DNA of 64,000 nt from Rugamonas brunnea. GTDB lineage: Bacteria; Pseudomonadota; Gammaproteobacteria; Burkholderiales; Burkholderiaceae_D. Below, piece by piece: positions 19,407-28,807 of this stretch. Every line of letters starts with the position of its first letter. Position 1 is the first letter of the stretch. The position numbers and the translations under genes were made by a program. The stretch is taken from assembly GCF_014042345.1 (NCBI RefSeq), contig NZ_JACEZT010000001.1:1-64000 (forward strand), written 5' to 3'. Under the pieces are notes generated by a model. It was given only the letters and a program-made list of their open reading frames with translations. It was not told the origin of the DNA and made no database searches.

Positions 19407-20756
19407 ATGGCAAATACGACTACCTTCGGCGGCAATGGCCGCGTCGACTATCCACCGCGTCATACCGACAGCGGCGCCCGCAACATCAATTCGCGCGACG
19501 GGCATATCGCCCCCGGCGAGATCGCCATCGGCGTCGTGATCGGCAGGGCCTCTGAATATTTCGACTTTTTCGTCTACGCCATCGCATCCGTGCTGGTGTT
19601 CCCCTCCATCTTCTTCCCGTTTGACGGTCGTCTCGAAGGCACGCTGTACGCCTTCACCATCTTCGCCTTCGCCTTCATCGCCCGCCCGTTCGGCACGCTG
19701 GCGTTCATGTACATACAACAACGGTTCAACCGTGAGACCAAGTTAACATTAGCGCTCGTGCTGCTGGGCGCCTCCACGGCCGGCATTGCCTTCCTGCCCA
19801 CCTATGCCACACTGGGGCCGCTGTCCATCGTGCTGCTGTCGGTGGCGCGCGTGGGCCAGGGCGTGGCGCTGGGCGGCTCGTGGGACGGCCTGCCCTCGCT
19901 GCTGGCGCTGAACGCGCCGTCCAACAAGCGCGGCTGGTACGCCATGCTGGGCCAGCTCGGCGCGCCGGTCGGCTTCATCCTGGCCGCCGGCTTGTTCTCC
20001 TTCCTGCTGTCCACGCTCGACAATACGGACTTCCTCGACTGGGGCTGGCGCTATCCGTTCTACGTGGCGTTCGCCATCAACGTGGTGGCCCTGTTCGCCC
20101 GGCTGCGCCTGGTGTCGACCACCGAATACTCGCGCCTGCTCGATGAACGCGAGCTGGAGCCGACCAACGTGATCGAGATGTCGCACAGCCAGGGCCGCAA
20201 CATCCTGATCGGCGCACTGGCCGCGCTGGCCAGCTATGCCCTGTTCCACCTGGTGACGGTGTTCCCACTGTCGTGGATCAACCTGTATTCGAGCCGCTCG
20301 ATCGCCGAGTTCCTGCATCTGCAAATGGGCGGCGCGGCGCTGGCCGCCGTCGGCATCGTGATCTCGGGCCTGATCGCCGACCGCTTCGGCCGCCGCAGCA
20401 CGCTGGGCGCCCTGGCCGTGATGATCGGCGTGTTCAGCGGCTTCGTGCCGATGCTGATGGATGGCGGCGCGCTGGGCCAGAACGTGTTCATCCTGACCGG
20501 CTTCTGCCTGCTGGGCCTGTCCTACGGCCAGGCCGCCGGCGCCGTGACGGCCAACTTCGAAGCCAAATACCGCTACACGGGCGCGGCCCTGACCTCGGAC
20601 CTGGCCTGGCTGGTGGGCGCCGCCTTCGCGCCGCTGGTCGCGCTGGGCCTGTCGGCCCACTTCGGCCTGGCCTATGTCAGCCTGTACCTGCTGTCGGGCG
20701 CCGTCGGTTCGCTGGCCGCGCTGAGCCTGAACCGGGCGCTGGAAATCCGCGACTGA
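19407..20756 (+). CDS. MFS metabolite:H+ symporter
   Basis: A 449-residue transporter with twelve predicted helices and the MFS loop motif DRFGRRS between helices 8 and 9. The GRASEYFDFFVYAIAS segment in helix 1 is characteristic of the metabolite:H+ symporter (sugar-porter-like MHS) family. The frame is open far upstream, but that part is antisense to cyoA, and the ATG at 19407 begins the conserved protein. Substrate unknown. A strong terminator follows. Confidence 0.85.
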   Translation: MANTTTFGGNGRVDYPPRHTDSGARNINSRDGHIAPGEIAIGVVIGRASEYFDFFVYAIASVLVFPSIFFPFDGRLEGTLYAFTIFAFAFIARPFGTLAFMYIQQRFNRETKLTLALVLLGASTAGIAFLPTYATLGPLSIVLLSVARVGQGVALGGSWDGLPSLLALNAPSNKRGWYAMLGQLGAPVGFILAAGLFSFLLSTLDNTDFLDWGWRYPFYVAFAINVVALFARLRLVSTTEYSRLLDERELEPTNVIEMSHSQGRNILIGALAALASYALFHLVTVFPLSWINLYSSRSIAEFLHLQMGGAALAAVGIVISGLIADRFGRRSTLGALAVMIGVFSGFVPMLMDGGALGQNVFILTGFCLLGLSYGQAAGAVTANFEAKYRYTGAALTSDLAWLVGAAFAPLVALGLSAHFGLAYVSLYLLSGAVGSLAALSLNRALEIRD

Positions 20757-20775
20757 CCGGCATACAGACCGCAAC

Positions 20776-20814
20776 ACGGGGAGGGTCGCCTGGCGGGCAC
20801 CCTCCCCGTTTTTC
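20776..20814 (+). terminator. Rho-independent terminator after the MFS gene
   Basis: A perfect 11-bp stem ACGGGGAGGGT / ACCCTCCCCGT with a 12-base loop, followed by TTTTT, 20 bases after the MFS stop. Confidence 0.9.
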
Positions 20815-21095
20815 GTCGGGCGCCGTTCCGACGCCACAGCACAACACAGCACCAAGCTGCAACGTTGTTTATGCGCAACAGCTTATCCTATATCAATTTC
20901 TTGCCGCATAAGCAATTACGGGCGTACCGCCCTCCTCCAGCATTCATGTAATTAAACAATCCGGAGGGCCACCTCACCCACTTTTTGATTGCAAGTCAGT
21001 GGCTCGTGCACCACCGATTCGCGCGGGAAATCAGATACACTGTCAGGTTTCGCCGAATCGCCACCAACAGGCAACACCCCCGCCGGTGCCCCAAG
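20815..21095. other. Leader/promoter region of the PocR-GGDEF gene
   Basis: The whole gap between the MFS stop and the PocR gene is 339 bp. Past the terminator it holds no gene. An inverted pair GCCCTCC (20929-20935) and GGAGGGC (20963-20969) encloses an AT-rich 27-base loop and might be an operator or an RNA hairpin. No known riboswitch fold is recognised. Confidence 0.35.
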
Positions 21096-23093
21096 ATGAC
21101 CAAACCCTTGCCCTCGCCTGAGCAGCCGATGTTCTTTGTGCGCCCGTCGCAACTGGAACAGATGCGCGACCCGCTGCAAGCGAGCTGGAACCGCGAACTG
21201 GCGGCCAGGGAGGCGCCGCCCGCGTCGGACTTCAACCTGGCGGAACTGATCGACTTCAGCAAGATGAACGAGGTGTTCGCCAGCTACCTGGAAGTGATCG
21301 GCTTGCCGGTGGCGATCATCGACTTCAACGGCGTGGTGCTGGCCTCGTCGCACTGGCAGCGGCTGTGCACGGAATACCACCGCGGCAACGAAGGCACGCT
21401 GAGCCGCTGCCTCGAGAGCGACACCAGCCTGTCACGGCAAATGCAGGAAGGCACCAATTACGCCATCTACCGCTGCAGCAACGGCTTAACGGACTGCGCC
21501 TCGCCCATCGTCGTCGACGGCCAGCACATCGCCAACCTGTTCATCGGCCAGTTCTTCCTGCAGCCGCCCGATCAGGCTTACTTTGAAGCCCAGCGCGCCA
21601 AATTCGGCTTCGAGCGTGAAGGCTATTTCCGGGCGCTGGCCGAAGTGCCCATCGTGGCCGAGGAGCGGGTGCCGGCCATCCTGAAGATGCTGGTCGGCTT
21701 CGCCAACCTGCTGGCCAAGCAAAGCCTGGCCGAACACCGCGCGCGCACCGCCTACCTGGACGTCGAACAGCAGGTGATCGAACGCACCCAGGCCCTGGCC
21801 CGCAGCGAGCAGCGCATGCGCTCCATCATCGAACTGTCGCCCATCCCGAAGGCGCTGTGGACCACCGATGGCCACACCTCCTATGTCAACGCGGCCTTCG
21901 TCCGCAGTTTCGGCTACACGCTGGCCGACGTCGCGACGGCGGACGCGTTCTGGGAGCGCGTGCTGCCCGAGCCGCAGGCACGGGCGGCCGCCGTGGCGAC
22001 CTGGCGCCAGCGCCTGCACGAATCGGTCGCCAAAGGTTTGCCATTCCAGCCGACGGAACTGACGCTGACCTGCCAGGACGGCGACGTGCGCACCGTGATC
22101 GCGGAAACCGTGACCATCGGCGGCGACGGCGATGGCGCGCCCGTGGACAGCCGGCTGACCGTGTTCTACGACATCACGCAACTGAAACGGACCGAATCGG
22201 CGCTGCGCGAAGCCAAGGAACGCGTGGAGGCGGCCGCCTCGGCCGGCATTGTCGGCATCTGGGACTGGGACGTGGTCAACAACCGGCTGGTGTGGGACCA
22301 GGTGATGTACAAGCTGTACGGCCTGCGCGAAGGCGATTTCGGCGGCGCCTTCGAAGCGTGGGCCGCCTCCATCCATCCCGATGACCGCGCCTACGCCGAG
22401 CGGGAAATCCAGGCCGCGCTGCGCGGCGAGCATGAATATGCGATCGAATTCCGGGTGCGGTGGCCGGACGGCTCCATCCATTACCTGAAGGCCGTGTCGC
22501 AGACCACGTTCGGCGCGGACGGCAAGCCGCTGCGCATGATGGGCGTGAACTACGACACGACGGCGCAAAAAGAGATCCAGCTACAACTGGACAAACTGGC
22601 CTATTACGACCTGCTCACGGGCCTGCCCAACCGGCGCCTGCTGGAAGACCGGCTGCAGCAGGCGATCGCGCTGGCGCAGCGCAAACGGCGCAAGGTGGGC
22701 ATGCTGTTCATCGACCTGGACCGCTTCAAACCGGTCAACGACCGGCACGGCCACGAGGCCGGCGACTGGCTGCTCAAGGAAGTGGCCAAGCGCGCCAAGG
22801 CTTGCCTGCGCGCGTCGGACACGCCGTCGCGGCTGGGCGGCGACGAATTCGTCGTGCTGCTGCCCGACGTGCTGAACGTGGACGACGCCATCAGCGTGGC
22901 CGAGAAGATCCGCGCCAGCCTGGAACTGCCGTTCAGGATGGAGAACGGCCAGCTGCTCGATATCTCGTCGAGCATCGGCGTGGCGCTCTACCCTGACCAC
23001 GCGGACGACGCCCGCAAGCTGCTCATGTGCGGCGACCAGGCCATGTACAAGGCCAAGCAAGGCGGCCGCAACGCCGTCGTGGCCTGCGCCTGA
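21096..23093 (+). CDS. PocR-PAS-PAS diguanylate cyclase
   Basis: A 665-residue soluble sensor. Residues about 47-210 match a PocR ligand-binding domain with Cys91, Cys105, Cys127 and Cys134. Two PAS domains follow (about 240-370 and 375-495), the second with a PAC tail. The C-terminal GGDEF domain has the active RLGGDEF loop and an upstream RASD inhibitory site, so it should make c-di-GMP and be product-inhibited. The ATG at 21096 is used; the frame upstream is unlike the family. It is convergent with another GGDEF gene. Confidence 0.9.
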   Translation: MTKPLPSPEQPMFFVRPSQLEQMRDPLQASWNRELAAREAPPASDFNLAELIDFSKMNEVFASYLEVIGLPVAIIDFNGVVLASSHWQRLCTEYHRGNEGTLSRCLESDTSLSRQMQEGTNYAIYRCSNGLTDCASPIVVDGQHIANLFIGQFFLQPPDQAYFEAQRAKFGFEREGYFRALAEVPIVAEERVPAILKMLVGFANLLAKQSLAEHRARTAYLDVEQQVIERTQALARSEQRMRSIIELSPIPKALWTTDGHTSYVNAAFVRSFGYTLADVATADAFWERVLPEPQARAAAVATWRQRLHESVAKGLPFQPTELTLTCQDGDVRTVIAETVTIGGDGDGAPVDSRLTVFYDITQLKRTESALREAKERVEAAASAGIVGIWDWDVVNNRLVWDQVMYKLYGLREGDFGGAFEAWAASIHPDDRAYAEREIQAALRGEHEYAIEFRVRWPDGSIHYLKAVSQTTFGADGKPLRMMGVNYDTTAQKEIQLQLDKLAYYDLLTGLPNRRLLEDRLQQAIALAQRKRRKVGMLFIDLDRFKPVNDRHGHEAGDWLLKEVAKRAKACLRASDTPSRLGGDEFVVLLPDVLNVDDAISVAEKIRASLELPFRMENGQLLDISSSIGVALYPDHADDARKLLMCGDQAMYKAKQGGRNAVVACA

Positions 23094-23104
23094 TCTTACC
23101 CCGC

Positions 23105-23129
23105 CTGGGTGGTAATCCGCCCAGTGTTT
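23105..23129. terminator. Hairpin between convergent GGDEF genes
   Basis: CTGGGTGG / CCGCCCAG with a four-base loop (one G-U pair), followed by TGTTT. It lies in the 40-bp gap between two converging genes and could stop transcripts from the left. Confidence 0.5.
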
Positions 23130-23133
23130 GCGC

Positions 23134-24840
23134 TCAGGCATCGGCCCGGGCCACCCGCCGTTGCGTGCCGTACCACTGGAAGTTGTTGCGCCCGCGCTCC
23201 TTGGCGCGGTACATGGCCACGTCCGCGTTCTTCATCATCGTCATCAGGTCGACGCCATCGTGCGGATAGCAGCTGATGCCAATGCTGATGGTGACGCTGA
23301 TCTCGTGCCGGTCGAAATGGAAGTTGGGCGCCATGGCCGCCATGATGGCGCGCGCCGTCTGGTTGACAAAATCCGTGTCCGTCTTCTCCGTCACCAGCAC
23401 CACGAATTCATCGCCGCCCAAGCGCGCCACCAAGTCCGTCTCGTGCACGCTGGCCGTCAGGCGCGCGGCCACTTCCTGCAACAGCTTGTCGCCGGCATCG
23501 TGCCCCAGTTCGTCGTTGATGATCTTGAAGCGGTCCACGTCGATGAACATGAGGGCGAAGGTGCCGCCGTCAGCCGCGTTGCGCGCCAACTGGTCGTCGA
23601 GCGCCTCCATGAACATGGCCCGGTTGGGCAGGGCCGTCAGTTCGTCGTAGAAGGCGCGCCGCTGCAACTCCTGCTGGTTGCGCTTGCGCAGTTCGATGTT
23701 GTTCAGGGCCGTCAGCACGCATTCCTGGCCGTCGTAGCTGATGCACTGGCAGGACATCGAGGCCCAGAACGGAATCCCGTGCGCGTCCTGCATGCGCACC
23801 TCCCAGTCCGACACGCTGCGATGCTGGCGCAGATGGGCGAACAGCGCCTCGCGGTCCTCGTTGCGCAGATAAAAGTCGGCCGGGCGCGAGATCGCCAGCG
23901 AGGCTGCCTCCAGCTTGAATTGTTTGAGCGCGTGCTCGTTGGCGAACAGGATGGTGTTGTCGCTGCTGCGCACGATCACGATGGGCAGGGGCGCGAACTG
24001 CAGCAGCCGGCGCAACTGCTGCTCGCCCTGGCGCAGCGCGCGCTCGACCTGCTCGCTCTGGCGCACCATGCGGCGCGAGAACAGGATGGCAGCGCCCAGC
24101 AGCAAGGCTGCGCCCATGAACAGGACCGCCAGCAAGATCACTTTCGTGGTGCGCGCCGCCCGGCCCAGGGTGGCGGAAAAGTCATCCTCCAACGGCCGCA
24201 GGCGTTCATTGATGGCATTCAGTTCGCGCAACTGCGCCAGCACCAGCCCATTGTCCACCTGCCCCGCCTGCGCCGAGGCCCGCACCCGCGCGGCCAGCGC
24301 CATCAGCTGGTCGATCATGGCGTCGGCCCGGGTCCAGATGTCAATGGCCTGGTCGATGTCGGGAATATGGCGGAAGTGGCGGAACAGGCCGATCATGCCA
24401 TCGATGTCGTCGGGATGGTTGCGGCCCCGGAGGAAACCGTCCCGGGCGCGCGCCAGGTCCGGCGCGGCCTTTTCCAGCTCCAGCCGCGCCTGGCGGTCGC
24501 CGAGGATCACGTCCAGTGCGGCGCGGTAAGTATCGAAATCGGACTCCTCGTGGTAGCGCGTGTAGCGCCCCAGCGCGAACACGGCGTCCTTCTGGGCCTT
24601 GGACCACAAACCTTCGCCCCCCACGTAGGCGCGCCCGGCTGACAGCAAACCGATCCCGTAATAGGTGAACAACAGGACCAGCACGATGATGGCCGAGAAC
24701 AGCCAGGCGATCAGGATCAGCCGCCGGCTCTGGACGCCGGTGGCCTGCGCTGGTTCAATGTGCAGCGGTTCCGCCATGTGGTCACTTTGTCTGTTACGCA
24801 GCGTGCGGGCCATGCGCGCCTGGGGCTGCCCAGCCCACAT
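23134..24840 (-). CDS. Membrane-bound PAS-GGDEF diguanylate cyclase
   Basis: A 568-residue protein with two transmembrane helices (about 41-65 and 235-257) enclosing a helical periplasmic sensor, then a PAS/PAC module (about 285-395) and a GGDEF domain with an intact RLGGDEF loop. The usual RxxD inhibitory site is HETD here, so product inhibition may be lost. The ATG at 24840 has GGAG close by; an ATG at 24777 is an alternative that would remove 21 unconserved residues. Signal unknown. Confidence 0.87.
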   Translation of the reverse strand: MWAGQPQARMARTLRNRQSDHMAEPLHIEPAQATGVQSRRLILIAWLFSAIIVLVLLFTYYGIGLLSAGRAYVGGEGLWSKAQKDAVFALGRYTRYHEESDFDTYRAALDVILGDRQARLELEKAAPDLARARDGFLRGRNHPDDIDGMIGLFRHFRHIPDIDQAIDIWTRADAMIDQLMALAARVRASAQAGQVDNGLVLAQLRELNAINERLRPLEDDFSATLGRAARTTKVILLAVLFMGAALLLGAAILFSRRMVRQSEQVERALRQGEQQLRRLLQFAPLPIVIVRSSDNTILFANEHALKQFKLEAASLAISRPADFYLRNEDREALFAHLRQHRSVSDWEVRMQDAHGIPFWASMSCQCISYDGQECVLTALNNIELRKRNQQELQRRAFYDELTALPNRAMFMEALDDQLARNAADGGTFALMFIDVDRFKIINDELGHDAGDKLLQEVAARLTASVHETDLVARLGGDEFVVLVTEKTDTDFVNQTARAIMAAMAPNFHFDRHEISVTISIGISCYPHDGVDLMTMMKNADVAMYRAKERGRNNFQWYGTQRRVARADA

Positions 24841-24945
24841 GCTACTCCGATCACGTCCGGCGCGCTGTGAACAAAAAGTACCCGTGAATTAACGACTAGC
24901 AATTTGAGCATACCAGTTGACCATCGGGCGAATATACACACATTC

Positions 24946-26049
24946 TCACTGTTTCCCGTTTGCAACACGCACCTGCTGGCGCCATGCCGCCAGCACGGCG
25001 ACCACGGCGTCGGGCCGTTCCACGTGCAGGAAATGGCCGGTGTCGCTGAAGATCACGCGCCGCACACCCGCCTCGCGGGCGATGCTGTCCTGGTTCAACT
25101 GCCAGGCCACGCGCATGGCGCTGCTTTCCAGTCCGGGCGGAAAATCGCGCATCACGCTGCTGCTGAGCACCACGGTCGGCACGCGCGGCAGCGGACCGGC
25201 CTGGCGCGCCTGCGCCAGCATGGCGTCGAAACCCGCATTCTCCGCGCGCAGCGCCGTGTACTGGCGCGGCCGCTGGCTGAAATCGACGGCGCAGTCCCGT
25301 ACGTCGGCCGGCAGGCGCGCCGCCACCAGCGAGGCCGGCTGGCCCAGCGCCTGCGGCAGGCCCAGCGGCGCCAGCGTATCGGCCACGGCCAGCAGGCGCC
25401 CCAGTCCGGCGCGAAAGTCCCGGTAAGCCTGCGGCGGAAACTGGGCCGCGTAATCGCGCCCCACGGCGTCCACGAAGGCCAGGCCAGCCACCTCGCGCGG
25501 GTGGCTGCGCGCGTACAGGCCGACCAGCAAGCCCCCCATCGAATGGCCGGCCAGCAGATAGGGGCCGTCGACATGCGCAGCCGCCAGCGCCTGGCGCAAC
25601 TGTTCCACCATGGCGCGGCCGTCGCGCGTGGCCGCGCCGTCGCCGGACCAGCCATAACCGGCCCGGTCGTAGCTGCACACCCTGCCCTGCGTGGCCAGCC
25701 GAGCCTGCACCAGCGACCAGTCCTGCGACCACCCGCCCATGCCCGCTTCCAGCACCATGGTCGGACCGCCCGCGCCCATGCAATGCACATGCAGCCGCAG
25801 CACACCGGCCGCGACCAGTTGCCCCGGCGCCGGCCAGCGGGCCGCACGCGCCGCGTCCACCTGGCGCTGCACCAGCCTGGCGGCCCCGGCAGCGACGACC
25901 AGCAGGCCCAGCGCCACCAGCGCCGTGCGCAGCAACGGCGGCGCGCCGCCCGGCGCCGGTCCCTGCGGGCCGGGCTGGCCCGCGCCGGCCAGGCGGCGGC
26001 CGGTGATGGCCTTACTTTCAGCAAGATAGATCGCGTGATCGGGCAGCAT
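24946..26049 (-). CDS. Alpha/beta hydrolase with N-terminal membrane anchor
   Basis: A 367-residue protein. A hydrophobic helix lies at about 40-62, followed by an alpha/beta hydrolase fold. The nucleophile elbow is GHSMGG (near residue 165), and a C-terminal SDTGHFLHVE supplies the catalytic His. The ATG at 26049 has AGGAGC at good spacing. Between it and the divergent S10 peptidase gene lies a large inverted repeat (26064-26104). Substrate unknown; the fold would suit an esterase or lactonase. Confidence 0.8.
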   Translation of the reverse strand: MLPDHAIYLAESKAITGRRLAGAGQPGPQGPAPGGAPPLLRTALVALGLLVVAAGAARLVQRQVDAARAARWPAPGQLVAAGVLRLHVHCMGAGGPTMVLEAGMGGWSQDWSLVQARLATQGRVCSYDRAGYGWSGDGAATRDGRAMVEQLRQALAAAHVDGPYLLAGHSMGGLLVGLYARSHPREVAGLAFVDAVGRDYAAQFPPQAYRDFRAGLGRLLAVADTLAPLGLPQALGQPASLVAARLPADVRDCAVDFSQRPRQYTALRAENAGFDAMLAQARQAGPLPRVPTVVLSSSVMRDFPPGLESSAMRVAWQLNQDSIAREAGVRRVIFSDTGHFLHVERPDAVVAVLAAWRQQVRVANGKQ

Positions 26050-26063
26050 GGATGCTCCTTTGG

Positions 26064-26104
26064 CAATGTTCGAATACGCACAATATAGCAGAGTTCGAAC
26101 ATTG
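26064..26104. promoter_or_regulatory. Paired TTCGAA operator: perfect 11-bp inverted repeat
   Basis: CAATGTTCGAA (26064-26074) and TTCGAACATTG (26094-26104) are exact inverted copies 19 bp apart, each containing the TTCGAA palindrome. On the minus strand a TATATT -10-like box lies between the arms, so a protein bound at both arms would cover the hydrolase promoter. The responsible regulator is not in the window. Confidence 0.6.
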
Positions 26105-26202
26105 TGGCACGGATGGAGTCCGCCCGTGAAAAAACTTGCCCTACAGGCATTTTTGGGCAAAACTGGCTGCGCTTCATTTTCCACCTATTGAAAAGGACGC
26201 CC

Positions 26203-27738
26203 ATGCGCAACCCACCCGCACGCCCCCAGACGCTCGCCAGCCTGATCCTGATTGGCCTGTTCAGCCTGGGTTTGCACGCCCCCGTCCACGCCCACGCGGC
26301 GGACACCAAGCCGGATGCCAAGCCGGAAGCGAAAGCCGACGCCAAAAGCGACATCGAGCTGCCGCCGCTGTCTGAAGACAAGAAAGTCCACCAATCCATC
26401 ACCCTGAACGGCAAGGTGCTCAACTACGACGCCACCGTGGGCGCCATCAAGGTGCGCGACGCCAAGGGCAAGGTCACGGCCGAAGTGGTCTACACCGCCT
26501 ACGTGGTGCCGGGCGCGGACGCCAAGCGGCCCGTCACCTTCGCCTTCAACGGCGGGCCGGGCGCCGCCTCCGTGTACCTGAACCTGGGCGCCATCGGCCC
26601 CAAACGCGTGCAGTTCGGCGACGCCGGCAACGTGCCGTCCGACTCGTCCGAGCTGAAGGACAACGCCGCCACCTGGCTCGACATGAGCGACCTGGTGTTC
26701 ATCGACCCGGTCGGCACCGGCTTCAGCCGCTCGCTGGAGGACGCCGACAAGACCAAGGCCGATTTCTACGCCACCGAACCGGACATCAAATACCTGTCGC
26801 GCGTGGTGTACGACTGGCTGGTCAAGAACGGCCGCCTGCGCTCACCCAAGTTCGTGATGGGAGAATCGTACGGCGGCTACCGCGCGCCGCGCATCGCCTA
26901 CCACCTGCAGACGCAGTTGGGTGTGGGCGTGAAGGGCCTGATCATGGTGTCGCCGTATCTCGACCCGGCCGCCATCGGCGACGACACGGCCCTGTCGCCG
27001 CTGCCGTGGATGATCAACCTGCCGTCGATGGCCGCCGTGCAGCTGGAAACCCAGCGCCGCCTGACGCCGGGCGCCATGCAGGAAGTGGAATCGTATGTGC
27101 GCCAGCAGTACGCGCTGGACCTGTTCGCGGGCCGCTCCGATCCGGCCGCCATCGCGCGGCTGGTGACTAAGGTGTCGGGCCTGACGGGGGTGGATGCGCA
27201 AGTGGTGGGCCGGCTCGACGGCCGCCTCGACATCGGCACCTTCCTGCGCGAAGTGCACCGCGCCGACAAGAAGATCGGCTCCATCTACGACGCCAACGTG
27301 ACGGCCTGGGACCCGTTCCCGGAATCGGCCGACCGCAAGTCGGGCGACCCTATCCTGGACGCGCTGATCGCGCCCACGACCAGCGCCATGGTGGACTTCA
27401 TCACGCGCGAAGTGGGCTGGAAGACGGAGGCGCGCTACAACGCGCTGTCGTATGACGTGAACAACGCCTGGGACCGGGCGGCCACCAAGCAGGACAAACC
27501 CGTGAGCGACCTGCGCAAGGCCATCGCCAACGATCCCAACATGGGCGTGCTGATCGTGCACGGGTATAACGACCTGGCCTGCCCCTACTTCGCCTCGCGC
27601 CTGATCATCGACCAGATGCCGAAGATGGGCAGCTCGCCGGTGCGGCTGTCGGTCTACCCGGGCGGCCACATGTTCTACAGCCGCGACGCCTCGGCCCAGG
27701 CGTTCAAGCGCGACGCGCGCGCGCTGTACGGCCTGTAA
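26203..27738 (+). CDS. Secreted S10-family serine carboxypeptidase
   Basis: A 511-residue protein with a signal peptide (cleavage after about residue 30), then a short charged repeat of Lys/Asp/Ala units (about 35-49). The peptidase domain has the oxyanion NGGPGAAS motif, the nucleophile GESYGG, a catalytic Asp in HGYNDLACP and His in PGGHMFY, so the triad is complete. AAAAGGAC precedes the ATG at 26203. S10 enzymes remove C-terminal residues, often at acid pH. It is divergent from the anchored hydrolase and may share the TTCGAA operator. Confidence 0.9.
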   Translation: MRNPPARPQTLASLILIGLFSLGLHAPVHAHAADTKPDAKPEAKADAKSDIELPPLSEDKKVHQSITLNGKVLNYDATVGAIKVRDAKGKVTAEVVYTAYVVPGADAKRPVTFAFNGGPGAASVYLNLGAIGPKRVQFGDAGNVPSDSSELKDNAATWLDMSDLVFIDPVGTGFSRSLEDADKTKADFYATEPDIKYLSRVVYDWLVKNGRLRSPKFVMGESYGGYRAPRIAYHLQTQLGVGVKGLIMVSPYLDPAAIGDDTALSPLPWMINLPSMAAVQLETQRRLTPGAMQEVESYVRQQYALDLFAGRSDPAAIARLVTKVSGLTGVDAQVVGRLDGRLDIGTFLREVHRADKKIGSIYDANVTAWDPFPESADRKSGDPILDALIAPTTSAMVDFITREVGWKTEARYNALSYDVNNAWDRAATKQDKPVSDLRKAIANDPNMGVLIVHGYNDLACPYFASRLIIDQMPKMGSSPVRLSVYPGGHMFYSRDASAQAFKRDARALYGL

Positions 27739-27757
27739 CGGCGCCGTTCAGCGCAGT

Positions 27758-28723
27758 TCAGCGCAGTTGGCGGGCCGCTTCGGCGGCCGGCACGTGATCG
27801 AGGTCGGGCCGGCGCCACGGGTCCACATGGGTCATCAGATTGAGCACACGGTGGCGTTGCAGCACACGCTGGCGCGCCACCACGGCGATGTCGTGGCCCT
27901 GCTCCACGGTCAGCATGGCGTCCACCTCCAGGTGGGCGTCGACCACGATCAGGTCGCCCATCTTGCGGGTGCGCACGTCATGCACGCCGCTCACGCCGGG
28001 CGTGTCGAGCAGGGTGCGGCGGATCGCCTCCACTTCCAGTTCATCGGCGGCGCGGTCCATCAGGTCGTGCAGTGCGTCCCAGCCGAATTCCCAGCCCATC
28101 TTCGAAATCAGGAAGCCGACGATCAGCGCGGCGATCGGGTCCAGGATCGGATAGCCCATCAAATTGCCCGCGATACCGATGCCGACCACCAGCGACGACG
28201 CGGCATCCGAGCGCGCATGCCAGGCGTTGGCCACCAGCATGCTGGATTTGACGCGCGTGGCCACGGCCAGCATGTAGCGGAACAGCGTCTCCTTGGCCAC
28301 CAGCGCCACGGCCGCCACCCACAGCGCGGCCACGTGCACCTGCGGGATCGCCTCCGGCTTTTGCAGCTTGGCGATGGCCGACCACAGCATGCCCACGCCC
28401 ACGGCCAGCAGCAGCAGACCGAGCGCCAGCGAAGCGGCCGTCTCAAAACGCTGGTGGCCGTAGGGGTGATCCTCGTCCGCATCCTTCTTGCTGTGGTGGC
28501 TGGCGAACAGCACCACGAAGTCGGCCACCAGGTCCGACAGCGAGTGGATACCGTCGGCGATCAAACCCTGGGAGCGGGAGAACAGGCCCACGCCGACCTG
28601 GGTGCAGCTCAACACCAAATTGATGGCGACACTGACCCAGGTGCTGCGGCTGGCGGCCGCCGCGCGCTCCTGCACGCTGTGCAGGGATTCTTCCTGGTCG
28701 TCTTCAAGCTGGTCAAATTTCAT
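27758..28723 (-). CDS. Cation diffusion facilitator (CDF) metal transporter
   Basis: A 321-residue inner-membrane antiporter with six helices. The helix-2 DGIHSLSDLVAD and helix-5 HARSDAASS motifs provide the transport-site His/Asp ligands, and the cytoplasmic C-terminal domain (about 215-300) is the dimerising metal sensor. It likely exports Zn2+, Fe2+, Co2+ or Ni2+. The ATG at 28723 is preferred over a TTG two codons earlier. It lies 84 bp after the L,D-transpeptidase gene on the same strand. Confidence 0.9.
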   Translation of the reverse strand: MKFDQLEDDQEESLHSVQERAAAASRSTWVSVAINLVLSCTQVGVGLFSRSQGLIADGIHSLSDLVADFVVLFASHHSKKDADEDHPYGHQRFETAASLALGLLLLAVGVGMLWSAIAKLQKPEAIPQVHVAALWVAAVALVAKETLFRYMLAVATRVKSSMLVANAWHARSDAASSLVVGIGIAGNLMGYPILDPIAALIVGFLISKMGWEFGWDALHDLMDRAADELEVEAIRRTLLDTPGVSGVHDVRTRKMGDLIVVDAHLEVDAMLTVEQGHDIAVVARQRVLQRHRVLNLMTHVDPWRRPDLDHVPAAEAARQLR

Positions 28724-28807
28724 GGGCAATGGGCTTTCTTGTTGTTCGGGCTACAGTGACACAGCCGCCATTTTACGACGGGATGGCCCGCCGCGTGGCG
28801 GCCGCCG

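Noticed and set aside
20929-20969. c-di-GMP riboswitch upstream of the PocR cyclase gene
   Set aside because: Only one inverted pair is visible; the conserved GEMM core was not found.
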